Below, in pieces: positions 9,238 through 19,130 of a DNA stretch of 22,243 nt (its first letter is position 1; every line of letters starts with the position of its first letter). The stretch covers positions 187,977 through 210,219 of the forward strand of contig VHZZ01000212.1 in NCBI GenBank assembly GCA_009801015.1. The letters are read 5' to 3'. The notes under the pieces were generated by a model that ran no database searches, was not told where the DNA came from, and saw only the letters and a list, made by a program, of their open reading frames with translations. The stretch comes from Silene noctiflora. Taxonomy: Eukaryota; Streptophyta; Magnoliopsida; Caryophyllales; Caryophyllaceae. Both the position numbers and the translations under genes were made by a program.

Positions 9238-11065
9238 GGATCGACGTCAAGTCAATAATGAATCTAAATATTGATGGCTTGTCTCGAAAGAAAAGAATGG
9301 GGGAAGGGGTGGGCCTAGAGATACGGGCAGTTAAACTCCCTTATGAGTTATGAATAACTCATGTCATAAGTATAGAATTTTATAGCGAAAAATTGCCGAC
9401 GTACAAAATTGGCCCGAATTATGAAAGAAGCCCACAAAACATTATGATGGCAGTTGGGCTCCATATGGGGATCAATAAGCGAATTTGGCGTTGGTGGATT
9501 ATGGACTTGCAACTGCCATCACTCTTGGACCTTTCAAGATCCAAAATACAAATGACAAAAATAACAAATAAATAAAATGAAACAGGTAAATAATTAAAGA
9601 AAGCGAGGGGAGGGATACGTAGTTGGCAGTCTTGTATAATTGCAAGTAAACGTACTACAAATTGCAGAATCCAGAATAACAAGTAAGAATGGACACGTAC
9701 AGTGCACCAGTCAGTGAACAGCTAAGTTTTGTAGAAACAGGCAAAGGAGTGTGCAACTGCACAACTATACTCCATCTGCTAAGTAGCTCTCCACTATGTT
9801 TAGATTTACCTACTGATTTTTTTGCAAACTTTTTAATATTTATTATTATGCTGCTCTCTTTCAGCTATAGAGTTCAATAATTTTGGTCTCCACGTTGTGT
9901 GCCAATATATATGCTTTTCAGTAATCCTCTTTAATTTAAGTCATCCCAATTATTAATAATGTTTTCCTAATTTCATGGATTCACCCTTCTACCATTTCTA
10001 ATATGGTTGATCGATTTTGTGACTTGAAATAGGCTCCATTTAGTTGTATTCAAACTCGGAAATTGAGTGAGAGACGAAACACAACTAAGTCGTGGAAAGC
10101 CAGTAGATATAGCCCTACTGCTCTGCTTGCATTGAAAGCCCGTGAATAACTTAATAGATTTACGTAACTGTAAAGGTAGATGAAAAATCAGATTGAATAT
10201 TATTATTGTTGGGTGAGAACATTATGCTACATGCATATTACACCTATTATTAAGCTATTAAGAAGCACAATTTTAAATGACCAGACCCGATCTAAACTAA
10301 CGTCTAAGCAACGTAATGCTACACTTGCTTGTGATGTCTTAATCATGCAAGGTAAGCTGGGAAGGAGTGTAATAGTAGTACGTGATAGAAAGGTGTAGGT
10401 GTCTTTGATAAGTCAACTAGATTAATTATTTGATGCTAATGGATCACATACATACATAGTTACATACATACATATTAGTCCACTGATCATCAGTACTGAT
10501 CATGTATGAACTTTTCCAAACGCAATTATTCTTTAATCATACTATAATAATACGAGTAGCTCATTATTTTAAAGTAGAGAAGGTTTATTAGGATAGTTGT
10601 TACCAAGTGACCCGGTTACACACTTGCACTCCACTCATGCATCTTTCTTCAATAACTCATCATACATTCATACTATTGTGAGTTGTGACTTAGTTGACCT
10701 GAACTATTGCATCCTTCTAATCGTCATATTAGGGCTCCATTCCAAGCAACCAATTAAGGGACTTGCCCTCAACTATTAATCAACTAACTTTCTATTTTGA
10801 GGTATGAGATCCTTCCCATTTTAATGTCATCAAACCGGGTTTTACAATACACGTCTTAAATTAGTAAAGCATCTTAGTGAACAGGATCGAGATTTTACTT
10901 TAATTCAATGAAATAAATAAGTATGATCCAATTGGTAGGACTGGAATATTTCATTCACGAGTATAATATATTAAACATCTACATTATATAAAAGTCAAGT
11001 CTTTTTAATACTTCTAATTGACCGCTTAAATTAAGGAGATAAAGAGTTTTTTGACCCCATCACTA
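9238..11065. other. AT-rich intergenic region, no supported gene
   Basis: No gene is recognised. It contains an interrupted 12-bp inverted repeat (tgatggcagttg at 9445-9456 and its complement at 9510-9521). A short cata microsatellite lies at 10446-10475. Open frames of 60-87 codons here lack domains and are mostly non-ATG. Confidence 0.5.
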
Positions 11066-11073
11066 CTTATACC
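11066..11073 (+). repeat. hAT target-site duplication, left copy
   Basis: The 8-bp sequence cttatacc is identical to 11454-11461 and directly borders the element ends on both sides. Confidence 0.9.
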
Positions 11074-11453
11074 TAGTGATGGCATCGGGCGGGGCCGGGC
11101 TGGCTAGGGGGCGGGCCGGGCTCTTCTGGTCAGACCCGGGCCAGGCCAGGGGGGAGGGCGAGCTTGGCCAGGCTGGGATTATGTCTGGCCCGGGCCAGGG
11201 GGGGGCCGGGCTTGGCCGGGCTGAGATTATGTCTGGCCCGGGCCAGGGGGGAGGGCGGGCTGCGGGCGGGCTGCGGGCGGGCTGCGAGCTAGGGGCGGGC
11301 CAGAGGCGGGCCGGGTCTGGATATTGTGACCAGGGCCAGGCCAGGGAAGGGGGCGGGCTGGGGGAGGGCTTGGCCGGGCCGGGCCGGGCTGTCTGCTCGG
11401 GGGCTAAACAGGGCGGGTCGGGCCGGGTCAGCCCGTGCTGATGGCCATCCCTA
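11074..11453. mobile_element. non-autonomous hAT element (380 bp), GC-rich
   Basis: The element begins tagtgatggcatc and ends gatggccatcccta, whose complement is tagggatggccatc, giving short imperfect terminal inverted repeats. It is flanked by a perfect 8-bp direct repeat, cttatacc, at 11066-11073 and 11454-11461. An 8-bp duplication with TAG-starting ends is diagnostic of the hAT superfamily. The interior is extremely G-rich on the plus strand, made of gggcgggc and gggccagg units with longer repeated blocks, in sharp contrast to the AT-rich surroundings. It has no transposase. The two long overlapping frames on opposite strands are products of the repeat. Confidence 0.9.
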
Positions 11454-11461
11454 CTTATACC
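11454..11461 (+). repeat. hAT target-site duplication, right copy
   Basis: The 8-bp sequence cttatacc is identical to 11066-11073. No base has changed since insertion, consistent with a fairly recent event. Confidence 0.9.
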
Positions 11462-11617
11462 ATCACTCACATAAATTTTGATCAATTAATTTCTTACTTC
11501 ACTAATGTTTAATGCATCATTAACTAAGTAAATTTAATTATTAAGGAATTAACCAACATAACAAATATAGGTTTAAGAAATATCACAAAAAAATATTATT
11601 GAAATGAAGATTTTTAT

Positions 11618-11990
11618 AAATCGAAAAAAAAATACCATAATAATTATACTGATTAAATCATTATGGTGATTTTTTTTAACATCGAAAAAATCACCATAAT
11701 AGTACATAACAAAAACTTATATTGATAAAAACAAAAATATTTACAATCGAAAAAAAAATCACTATAATGTTTTAAAAACAACTGGTGTATTTTTATGCAC
11801 GGGTCTAAAACTAGTGTTTCATTTATGATCAAGTGCTTATTTACGGAGGGAAACTTTATCCATGTATTGTTACTAATTTCTAATAATTTTATTATGGTGG
11901 AAATCATAATTGGCCTATTATGGTTAGAGAGAAAACATTAACTAAAAATGTAATATAATTGAACTATTATGGTTAAAGAGAGAAATGAGA
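11618..11990. repeat. AT-rich short tandem and inverted repeats
   Basis: Three spaced copies of a unit starting atcgaaaaaa and containing accataat or actataat begin near 11620, 11681 and 11747, giving a period of about 61-66 bp. Within it a perfect 16-bp inverted repeat (11660-11675 and 11685-11700, loop of 9) can form a hairpin. Further on, two copies of ctattatggtta-agag lie 48 bp apart (11916 and 11964). No TIR pair or target duplication was identified, so element type is open. Confidence 0.6.
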
Positions 11991-12999
11991 AAATATGATG
12001 ATTATGGCTTACCAAACAAAAACTATCATCCAAGAAAATCATAATCCATAGGATAGGATATACCTTAATTAACATTTATCAAATTCCCTAAAAAGACACC
12101 AACAGAAGTGGGCCCTCCGCAGATTCCGTGGGCACTAGCCTTGCTTTCCAATCATTTGTGGAAAATAATACAAATCCATCACAAAAATGGTAGAGGCCAA
12201 GTAATGGGGTCATTGCACTTATGCTTACTGTTTTTTTCAATACAATCTCTCCTCCCAAATCAACAATATTTGTATTATGATTAATAAGTATGATGTAAAA
12301 GAGGTCTTATATGTTGATTATTATTCCTTTCCATTTACATGATTTTTTTACATTTTTATTAATTTTAAAGGAGTATTTTAATCAAATATAAAAAATTAAA
12401 TGAACTGAAAAAATATAAAACTAGTTTACTAAATTTAAAATAGTGCCAAACACGATTTTATCACGTAAGTATTTTGTAACAGTTGATACGAGTGTCAAGT
12501 GATATAAAATTATTTGTATGTAAAACTGTTTATGATTAACATGAAATGACTGCGCTTAATTATAATTAAAATAAATATTAAATTCTGACTCAATCTTATC
12601 ACGATCAACACTAAAACAATTAAGTATAAAAATGACTATTTTTCATTTTTTGACCCACAGTATTTGTGATTATTATGTTAATATATTTTCGTGAGAAAAA
12701 CATAATCCATAATAATATATGTCTATTTATTTCTGTAATTTGGTGGTTGTTAATTTGTTACTCCTATAGTATACTTGACATGAGTCATTGCATTAGGTTC
12801 ATTGATCCTTTACTAAATTTTAGCAAAAAAGAAACAAGATAAAAATCGTGTTGAGAAAGATTTGTGCAAGACTGTTTGTGAATGATCTGTAAAAATTTAC
12901 TGTCCTTTCCTCTCTTATTAGCTTATAGCTAAGTTGTCCCTTTGACTCCTTAGCCACTCACCTCTCATCTCTTCTCCATTTTTTTCGAACTTTACTTCC
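11991..12999. other. upstream region of the zinc-finger gene
   Basis: AT-rich DNA without a recognisable gene or element. It holds two W-box cores on the plus strand, TTGACC at 12650-12655 and TTGACT at 12942-12947, the motifs bound by WRKY factors. Single short motifs like these are common by chance, so regulation by WRKY factors is only a possibility. Confidence 0.4.
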
Positions 13000-13006
13000 T
13001 ATATTT
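13000..13006 (+). promoter_or_regulatory. putative TATA box of the zinc-finger gene
   Basis: The sequence tatattt lies about 254 bp upstream of the start codon, just before a long pyrimidine-rich tract typical of plant 5' leaders. No ATG occurs between it and 13260, so a transcript starting near 13030 would have the annotated ATG first. Confidence 0.45.
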
Positions 13007-13189
13007 AATCTCCCCTTCTCTACTCTCCTCTTTCCACCACCACCATCACTTTCTTCTTATTTCTCCAACTTTCTCTCTTTTTTTTTTATTTTTATTATTT
13101 TCATCTTTTTTTTTTTTGTTTGATTTGCATCCTAATAAGTTTTGCTATTGAATTGTAATCGTCTCGATCGATTACTTTTTTGTTTACGC

Positions 13190-13214
13190 GGTGGTGGTGG
13201 TGGTGGTGGTGGTG
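13190..13214 (+). repeat. GGT trinucleotide microsatellite in the 5' leader
   Basis: About eight tandem ggt units lie 46 bp ahead of the start codon. Preceding T runs and a CCA-rich stretch (13035-13047) are complementary in style and could pair with the repeat in the mRNA leader. Length variation among individuals is likely for such a repeat. Confidence 0.85.
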
Positions 13215-13259
13215 AGAGTAGAGGTGGGAGTTTCGTCCGGTGGTTGATCAATTGACCAA

Positions 13260-14591
13260 ATGGACACCCAGGATGAGGTGATCAACAACAGCAACAACAT
13301 CAATAATAATATTAACAATGATAATAACACGATAGGAGGCGGGGGCCAATTGTCAATTGTGAAAGGGAAGAGGACTAAAAGGCAAAGGCCTCAATCTCCT
13401 ATCCCTTTCAGAATGATCACCGCCAACAACAACAATAATAATTCCTCGAAAAGCGATGAGGGAAGCGACATTTGTAGCAACAACAATGTGGTGGTGGACG
13501 ATGCTATCACCACCACAACAATATTGTCCGAAGATGAGGAGGACGGGTACTACCTTGGCACAACGACGACTACAAGCCTCGTGAGCGAGGAAGAGGAAGA
13601 GATGGCTAATTGCTTGATCCTTCTTGCACAAGGGCCGGGACCCACCAAACCCCAAATTCAACCGAGAGCTGCCTTGTCTCTGTTCGATACCAATACCAAT
13701 TTCTCACTTGCAACAGCAGCGGTACCAAAATTCACGAGCCGGAAGTTTATGGAGACGCCAACCACGACCGGAAAGTCGGGTTATTACGTGTATGAGTGCA
13801 AAACGTGTAGCAAAACGTTCCCTTCATTTCAAGCATTGGGTGGTCACCGTGCAAGCCACAAGAAACCGAAAAACAACAAAGATGATGATCGTAGCAGCGT
13901 TATTCGAAAACGACCTTCTAATAACAATCTTCTTAGCAACACAACCACTAACATTATTAACAATAACAACAGTATGATTTTATCGTCCGACGAAGAGGAT
14001 CCGCCATTTATGAAGAGTCATGTAATTAAACATAACAATTCGGCCTCGTCGCTTTCCCTCCAGCTTACCAACCGTGCATTGTACCAAGGGAATAACAACC
14101 TTAGCGGTAAGGGCAGAGTACATGAGTGTTCCATCTGTGGGGCCGAGTTCTCGTCAGGTCAAGCATTGGGAGGCCACATGAGACGCCACCGGGGGCCGGT
14201 CAATGCTAATAATACAGCCGTGGCAGCCACCCCCATTTCCGCGGTGGTACCCATCGCGGTCGAGGATGAGTCACCAGACATGTTGGTACACCTGAACATG
14301 CCTCCTCCCGCCAACATTAACAACGCCACTACCAACACCAACATTATTAACAACACAATGTTGTTGTCCCTAGATTTGGATCTTAACCTTCCAGCACCGA
14401 GTGAAGATGTTGGAGATAGTCAAAGAGAAAATAAGTTTGTACTTGAGTCGTCTAAGAAACCACAACTACTCTTACAACAACAACCGCATTCGCAACCTCA
14501 GCAAGACCATCCTCCACCGCCACCGCCGCCACCACAACACCAAATCATGTTCTCCTCTCCTGCTTTGGTGGATTGTCACTACCAATTTTGA
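13260..14591 (+). CDS. ZAT5: ZAT5-like C2H2 zinc-finger transcriptional repressor
   Basis: This is an intact, intronless 443-codon gene for a nuclear, DNA-binding repressor of the plant C1-2i class. In order it shows a basic, probable nuclear-localisation motif KGKRTKRQR (35-43), an L-box EEEEEMANCLILLAQG (110-125), finger 1 with Cys180, Cys183, His196 and His200, finger 2 with Cys290, Cys293, His306 and His310, and an EAR repression motif LDLDLNL (371-377). Both fingers carry the plant signature QALGGH. The basic motif, L-box and YVYECKTCSKTF finger resemble Arabidopsis ZAT5, though orthology is not proven. At 443 residues it is longer than typical family members because of Asn-, Thr- and Pro-rich low-complexity insertions. 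The start is supported by an in-frame TGA at 13245-13247, the lack of upstream ATGs and a G at +4. Known relatives act in stress and development; the exact role here is unknown. Confidence 0.93.
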   Translation: MDTQDEVINNSNNINNNINNDNNTIGGGGQLSIVKGKRTKRQRPQSPIPFRMITANNNNNNSSKSDEGSDICSNNNVVVDDAITTTTILSEDEEDGYYLGTTTTTSLVSEEEEEMANCLILLAQGPGPTKPQIQPRAALSLFDTNTNFSLATAAVPKFTSRKFMETPTTTGKSGYYVYECKTCSKTFPSFQALGGHRASHKKPKNNKDDDRSSVIRKRPSNNNLLSNTTTNIINNNNSMILSSDEEDPPFMKSHVIKHNNSASSLSLQLTNRALYQGNNNLSGKGRVHECSICGAEFSSGQALGGHMRRHRGPVNANNTAVAATPISAVVPIAVEDESPDMLVHLNMPPPANINNATTNTNIINNTMLLSLDLDLNLPAPSEDVGDSQRENKFVLESSKKPQLLLQQQPHSQPQQDHPPPPPPPPQHQIMFSSPALVDCHYQF

Positions 14592-15410
14592 GGTTATTGT
14601 TTTATTAAAAAAAAATTCAATTTTTTTATCTTTTTTATTTTTTTTACTACTCTCTCAATTTGTTTATTTATATATAGATATTCTTTTAAAGATACAGAAT
14701 TTTTATTGTTAAACTCCACATTGGTGTAATTTTTTGTTGAGAGTTTGCTCACTATCAGAAAAGATGTATACCTATTATTATATATCTCTCCATTAATTTC
14801 TTGATTATTATTCTTTCGTCACGAAATTATAGTACTTACTTTAAAGAGTTCAAATTGCATGTGACCAACATAGAGATAGTTAATAATGTGCTTTACTCTA
14901 GAGAGTTACAAGTAAATTTTATTTTGTCATACAGAGTACATGATTCGATATTAGTCAACCCATATTAGTTTGTGACTATACGGTTTTTGTAAGATGGTAT
15001 TTTTTTTACATGTCGTTCTCAGTTGTTATCGAAAACAAGTAGCATGTTGTAACACTATAGTGATAATACAAGAAATAGTAATAAGAAAAGGTCATATATG
15101 AATTTTGTCACTACTCTAATAACTGAAAAGTCGTTTAATAATGACTAGGGAGTGATTAATTCATCTAACAACAAAGTCTACTCTATCATTCTATTTAACT
15201 AATTGATATGTAGGAATAATAATGTAATGGCATGCAAGTAAGAAGGCAATAACTATAGTTAGTCGTCATGATGTGTCTGTTTTTTATTTGCTATAATAAC
15301 AAAGAATATTTCATACATATAGCTTCTAGTAATGGGACCAACTTGAGGAGTTTAGCTAATTATTGTTTGCTTTCTTCTTCCATCACCTTGATTCATCAGA
15401 GTTAGTTACT
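14592..15410. other. 3' flank of the zinc-finger gene, no gene seen
   Basis: A T-rich stretch (14600-14700) probably includes the 3' untranslated region, but I see no clear canonical polyadenylation signal. The rest, up to the duplicated target segment, is AT-rich DNA with no recognised feature. Confidence 0.45.
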
Positions 15411-15507
15411 ACTTACTACCTTTTCGGACAGTTAGCATTTGACTCTTTACACACTCACGTACCTATAAGGATAATGTACCCCTTCCCTGTATGGAGAGGG
15501 ACCAGAC
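15411..15507 (+). repeat. 97-bp flanking duplication, left copy
   Basis: This segment matches 21038-21134 over its full length with no gaps and four substitutions (4.1 percent). It ends exactly where the gypsy LTR begins (TGATCC at 15508). The first four bases, actt, are also present in the LTR at 16138-16141, so the duplicated length is 93-97 bp. See the right copy for its partner. Confidence 0.9.
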
Positions 15508-16149
15508 TGATCCAAAATTGCCCTTGTCAAATGAAGATGACGAAGTTGTGCTCGATGTCAGAGAGATTGAAAAGGCGAAACAAAGCAATGTGAGGTATTT
15601 GGGCTCCAACGCAAGCAAGGCTCCTGGAGCGTTGGTCCAGCTCGAGGTTTAATGGTTTCAATAATCTACGTAATATTATTATTAGCAATATAGCAATATT
15701 ATTAATTAAGAATAAGCAATTAGATATTGCGGGATAGTTTCTTTCCTAATCGTAATACTAGAATAATAAGGTAATTATTTTCGATTCAGTTTAAGGAAGG
15801 TAGTAGCCATGCTCCAGCTATTGGAGTCGGTTATGAGTACTATAAGTAAGGTCGTATTTATTATTATTCATCTTACGATATAATAAAACCCTAAGCTTTG
15901 CCTTACAATTGTTCATCTCAGATCGACGCGTTTTCGTTCCAAATTCAGGTTAGTGTTTGACGCGATCAAGCTCTAATTTTGATTGTTATTCGATAGATCT
16001 TGGATATCAATCACCCATTGTTCAAGTTATAGGTCTAACTTGAGCAAATATCTTGTTATTTCATTGTTATTTCCGTATTGTTATTGAGTCATCATATTGT
16101 TGTTATTGTCTTGCTTCCTCATAGTCGAAAGTCATTAACTTTCGTATCA
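15508..16149 (+). repeat. 5' LTR of the gypsy element
   Basis: The LTR runs from TGATCC to GTATCA, four bases before the primer site. It contains a TATA-like tataagta (15841-15848) and an AATAAA (15882-15887). Compared with the 3' LTR it lacks about 15 bp near 15645, where the other copy has two agctcgg repeats, so one repeat and the intervening bases were probably lost. Its first 85 or so bases correspond to the integrase C-terminal codons in the other copy. Confidence 0.85.
15841..15848 (+). promoter_or_regulatory. putative TATA box in the 5' LTR of the gypsy element
   Basis: The sequence tataagta is conserved in the 3' LTR (20740-20747). An AATAAA signal lies about 40 bp downstream in both. 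A promoter followed closely by a polyadenylation signal fits a short R region. Confidence 0.5.
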
Positions 16150-16153
16150 TTAG

Positions 16154-16165
16154 TGGCATCAGAGC
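16154..16165 (+). other. primer binding site, initiator-Met tRNA type with one mismatch
   Basis: The sequence tggcatcagagc differs from the expected tggtatcagagc by one base (C for T at the fourth position). It lies four bases after the LTR end. Confidence 0.85.
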
Positions 16166-16181
16166 ACAGGTTACGGACCTT

Positions 16182-17040
16182 ATGTCGATTGACGAATTCG
16201 ACGATGAAACTGTACTCGCTCAAGTACGAGATTATTTACGCACTAGACCGACAGGACCACGAACGGATCTCAGATAGCAGCCCATAGATGAATTCAAAGT
16301 CACGGAATTCCCAGAATTCACAGGAGGCACCGACCTGGAGGAGTATTTGAAGTGGGAGAGGAAGATTGAACGCTTGTTCGAGTTCAAAAACCTATTCGAT
16401 GAAAGAAGTTGTAAGTATGTAATTCTCAAACTTACTCGAGGCGCGTCCTTAAGGTATGAAAACGTGAAGGTTCAGAGAACAAGGACGAGAAAAGAGAAGA
16501 TCACTTCCTGGGATACATTAAAACGGAAACTAAGGAAGAGATACGTACCAACAACACATAACTTACCGTGTATAAAAAAATTGCTTATTTGTTGCAAGGG
16601 AAGATGAATGTTAATGAATACATTGATGAGTTTGAGAAGCTTAGCTTTCATTAATGGGAGAAATAAAAGAGAATGAGGAGCAAAAAATGGCACGGTTTTG
16701 GCACGGGTTGAATCGAAGTATTGCTAATTCCGTCGAGATGTACCCATATGTTGACTTCGATATCTTATGTAGTTTGTGCATAAAACTGGAATCACATGGG
16801 AAGAGCAGATATGGAACGAGTGAAATAAGTAAACCGAGCACGTGGAGCAAGCCTGATTCATCTGTGTCGTATACAAGTTCTAATGCGGCGGTGAAGACCG
16901 TGAGTACCCCCACAACAATCGTGGTCCCAAAAACAAATCCGCCTCCAAGGGAAACGAGCCTTACTAAGGTTCGTTGCTTTAATTGCCAAGGCTTTGGGCA
17001 TTTTCAGAATGCGTGTCCGAATAAGCGAACCATAACCCTA
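16182..17040 (+). pseudogene. gag region of the gypsy element (capsid and zinc knuckle)
   Basis: The frame starts at an ATG (16182-16184) shortly after the primer site and is interrupted by TAG at 16275-16277. The capsid-like part includes LEEYLKWERKIERLFEF and SLRYENVKVQ; a frameshift follows near 16567, where VYKKIAYLLQGKMNVNEYID continues in another frame, and a second near 16650. After it come MARFWHGLNRSIANSVEMYPY and LCSLCIKLESHGK, the end of the capsid domain. A CCHC knuckle C-F-N-C-Q-G-F-G-H-F-Q-N-A-C lies at 16975-17016, with all four ligands intact. Such proteins form the particle and bind element RNA. With one stop and two frameshifts, no complete gag can be made. Confidence 0.85.
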
Positions 17041-17742
17041 ATCGAAGCCGTATCTGTTAGAGACGATTTACTAGAAGAGGAGGACGAGTCTTTAGGAGGC
17101 GTGTTCAACCTCCATGAGGGTGACGAGGAGGAAGACGTAGAAACTTATGATGCTCCTGTTTATGATACATTAGTTATTCAATCTTTGCAAGCTAAATCTG
17201 AACCTATTGTGGTGGAACAGCGAGATCAAATATTCCATACCAAATGCCACGAAAAAGACAAATGGTGTAGCTTGATTATCGACGGTGGTAGTTGCACGAA
17301 TGTAGCATCGACTGAGATGGTTTCTAAGCTTGGGTTAGAGACAACGACTCATCCTAAGCCTTATTCTTTACATTGGCTCGATGATGGTAATAAAGTAAAG
17401 GTATCCAGGCAAGTTCGAGTTGGTCTGTCCATGGGTTCTTACAAAGACGAAGTTGTATGCGATGTTATTCCGATGGACGCTTGTCATATCCTTTTAGGGC
17501 GTCCGTAGAAGTTCGATCGAGATGTTGTGCACCATGGTCGTAGTAATGAGTATGAATTAAGAGAAAAAGGCAAACGTGTGATTCTAAAGCCTATGTCACC
17601 ACAAGAGGTTCGAGCTATGAGTGCTAAGCGAGGTAAGAAGCCTAATTTATTCGTGTTTACTAATGGAAGGGAGATTGATCAGGCTATTGTAGATGATGAG
17701 CAAGTATATGCGCTAGTTGTTATGATAAGCAAGGGGTTGTAA
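17041..17742 (+). pseudogene. aspartic protease region of the gypsy element
   Basis: An acidic linker (DDLLEEEDESLGG) precedes the protease core LIIDGGSCTNVAS, whose presumed catalytic Asp is encoded at 17281-17283. ACHILLGRP follows at the C-terminal end of the fold. The frame is broken by TAG at 17506-17508, directly after GRP, at a position where related elements have Trp, consistent with TGG to TAG. The same frame then continues, HHGRSNEYELREKGK, until TAA at 17740-17742. The enzyme would have cut the polyprotein inside the particle. Confidence 0.85.
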
Positions 17743-18674
17743 AGACTAACGTGGATTATGGACCCGTGAAGGAGTTGTTGCACGAGTTCAATGATGTATT
17801 TCCCGAGGAATTACCACCTGGCCTACCTCCATTTCGAGGAATTGAGCACCAAATTGACCTAATACCAGGTGTTGCACTCCCAAATAAGGCAGCCTATAGG
17901 AGTAATCCTGAGGAAACAAAGGAGCTTCAAAGACAAATCGATGAGTTGATGAGTAGAGGCTATGTTCGTGAAAGCCTAACCCCTTGCGTTGTCCCGACAT
18001 TGCTAGTGCCGAAGAAATATGGGTCGTGGAAAATGTATATAGATAGCCGAGCTGTTAACAATATAATCATCAAGTATCGCTTTACAATTTCGAGGCTTGA
18101 CGATATGTTAGATGAGCTACATGGGGCTATTATTTTCTCAAAAATCGATCTTAGGAGCGATTATCATCAAATTAGAATAAGAGAAGGTGACGAATGGAAG
18201 ACGTCATTTAAAACTAAGCATGGATTATACGAGTGGACAGTGATGCCATTTGGTCTTACAAATGCTCCGAGTACTTTTATGATATTAATGAACGAGGTAC
18301 TTAAACCTTTCTTGGGAAGATTTGTTGTTGTCTATCTAGATGACATTCGTATATGCAGCAAAACGCTTGAAGGATCATCTTGTCCATCTTAGACAAGTAT
18401 TCGTGACCTTTAGAGCAAAACAATTATACGGGAAGATGGAAAGTGTACATTCTTGGTGGATAGTGTGGTATTTTTGGGCTATGTTGTTTCAAAAGAGGGA
18501 GTTTCTGTTGAACAATCTAAAATCGAAGCAATCAAATCTTGGCCGAGTCCTAAGTCAGTAACGGAGGTGAGATCATTTCATGGCCTTGCTTCATTTTATC
18601 GGAGGTTTATTCGAGACTTTAGCACTATAGCCATCCCTATCACGGAGTGCTTGAGGAAGGGAGCATTCGTTTGA
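17743..18674 (+). pseudogene. reverse transcriptase region of the gypsy element
   Basis: After a frameshift near 17745 the frame reads the RT fingers and palm: [50 protein letters not shown] and the catalytic YLDD at 18333-18344, with both active-site Asp residues kept. A one-base insertion near 18372 and another near 18438 shift the frame twice. The connection domain then continues as [20 protein letters not shown] and [16 protein letters not shown]. It ends at TGA (18672-18674), again where relatives have Trp. The domain order and lengths are normal, so the damage is small lesions and not deletions. Confidence 0.9.
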
Positions 18675-19130
18675 AGTGAAGCAGCCCAAAGAGCATTCGA
18701 GCAGATCAAGAGATGTCTATGTGAGGCACCCGTATTGGCCTTACCTGATTTTACACAACCGTTTGAAATTGAATGCAATGCTAGCGGTGTTGGAATTGGA
18801 GCCGTACTTATACAAGGTAAGCGTCCCATTGCTTATTTTTCTGAAAATTTTGGAGGGGCAAGACTTAATTATTCAACATATGATAAGGAATTTTATGCTA
18901 TTGTGAGAGCTCTTGATCATTGGAGTCATTATCTTCGTCCGAGTCATTTTATTTTGCATTCGGGCCATGAGTCATTGAAGTATATAAACGGACAGCAGAA
19001 GTTAAACCCACGACATGCTAAATGGGTTGAATTTTTGCAATCGTTTCATTTTTCTTCGAAATATAAAGATGGTAAGAGTAACATTGTAGTTGATGCCTTG
19101 TCTCGCCGTTATTCTTTACTCTCTACACTC
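18675..19130 (+). pseudogene. RNase H region of the gypsy element
   Basis: The same frame continues after the stop at 18672. It shows ALPDFTQPFEIECNASGVG, RPIAYFSENFGGARLNYST, YDKEFYAIVRALDHWSHYL and the GHESLKYI and DALSRR blocks of the gypsy RNase H and tether. The first catalytic Asp, expected in the DAS motif, is Asn here (AAT at 18777-18779), which fits a G-to-A change. The enzyme would have degraded template RNA during cDNA synthesis. With this replacement it should be inactive. Confidence 0.88.

Noticed and set aside
9445..9521. 12-bp inverted repeat considered as MITE ends or an miRNA hairpin
   Set aside because: Stem is too short, no flanking duplication, and the loop sides do not pair.
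11063..11485. Long open frames on both strands (140 and 121 codons), Pro/Ala-rich and Gly-rich
   Set aside because: They lie entirely in the G-rich repeat of the hAT MITE. Open frames on both strands are a by-product of lacking A and T.
13163..13171. Single ctcgatcga in the zinc-finger leader considered as a copy of the retroelement palindrome
   Set aside because: One imperfect match is within chance and is not part of an array.
13353..13661. Minus-strand frame opposite the zinc-finger gene, also 14159-14356
   Set aside because: Shadows of a strong, motif-supported coding frame on the plus strand.
15363..15593. Plus-strand 76-codon frame across the LTR start
   Set aside because: Runs from target DNA into LTR codons of the integrase tail; a chance fusion, not a gene.
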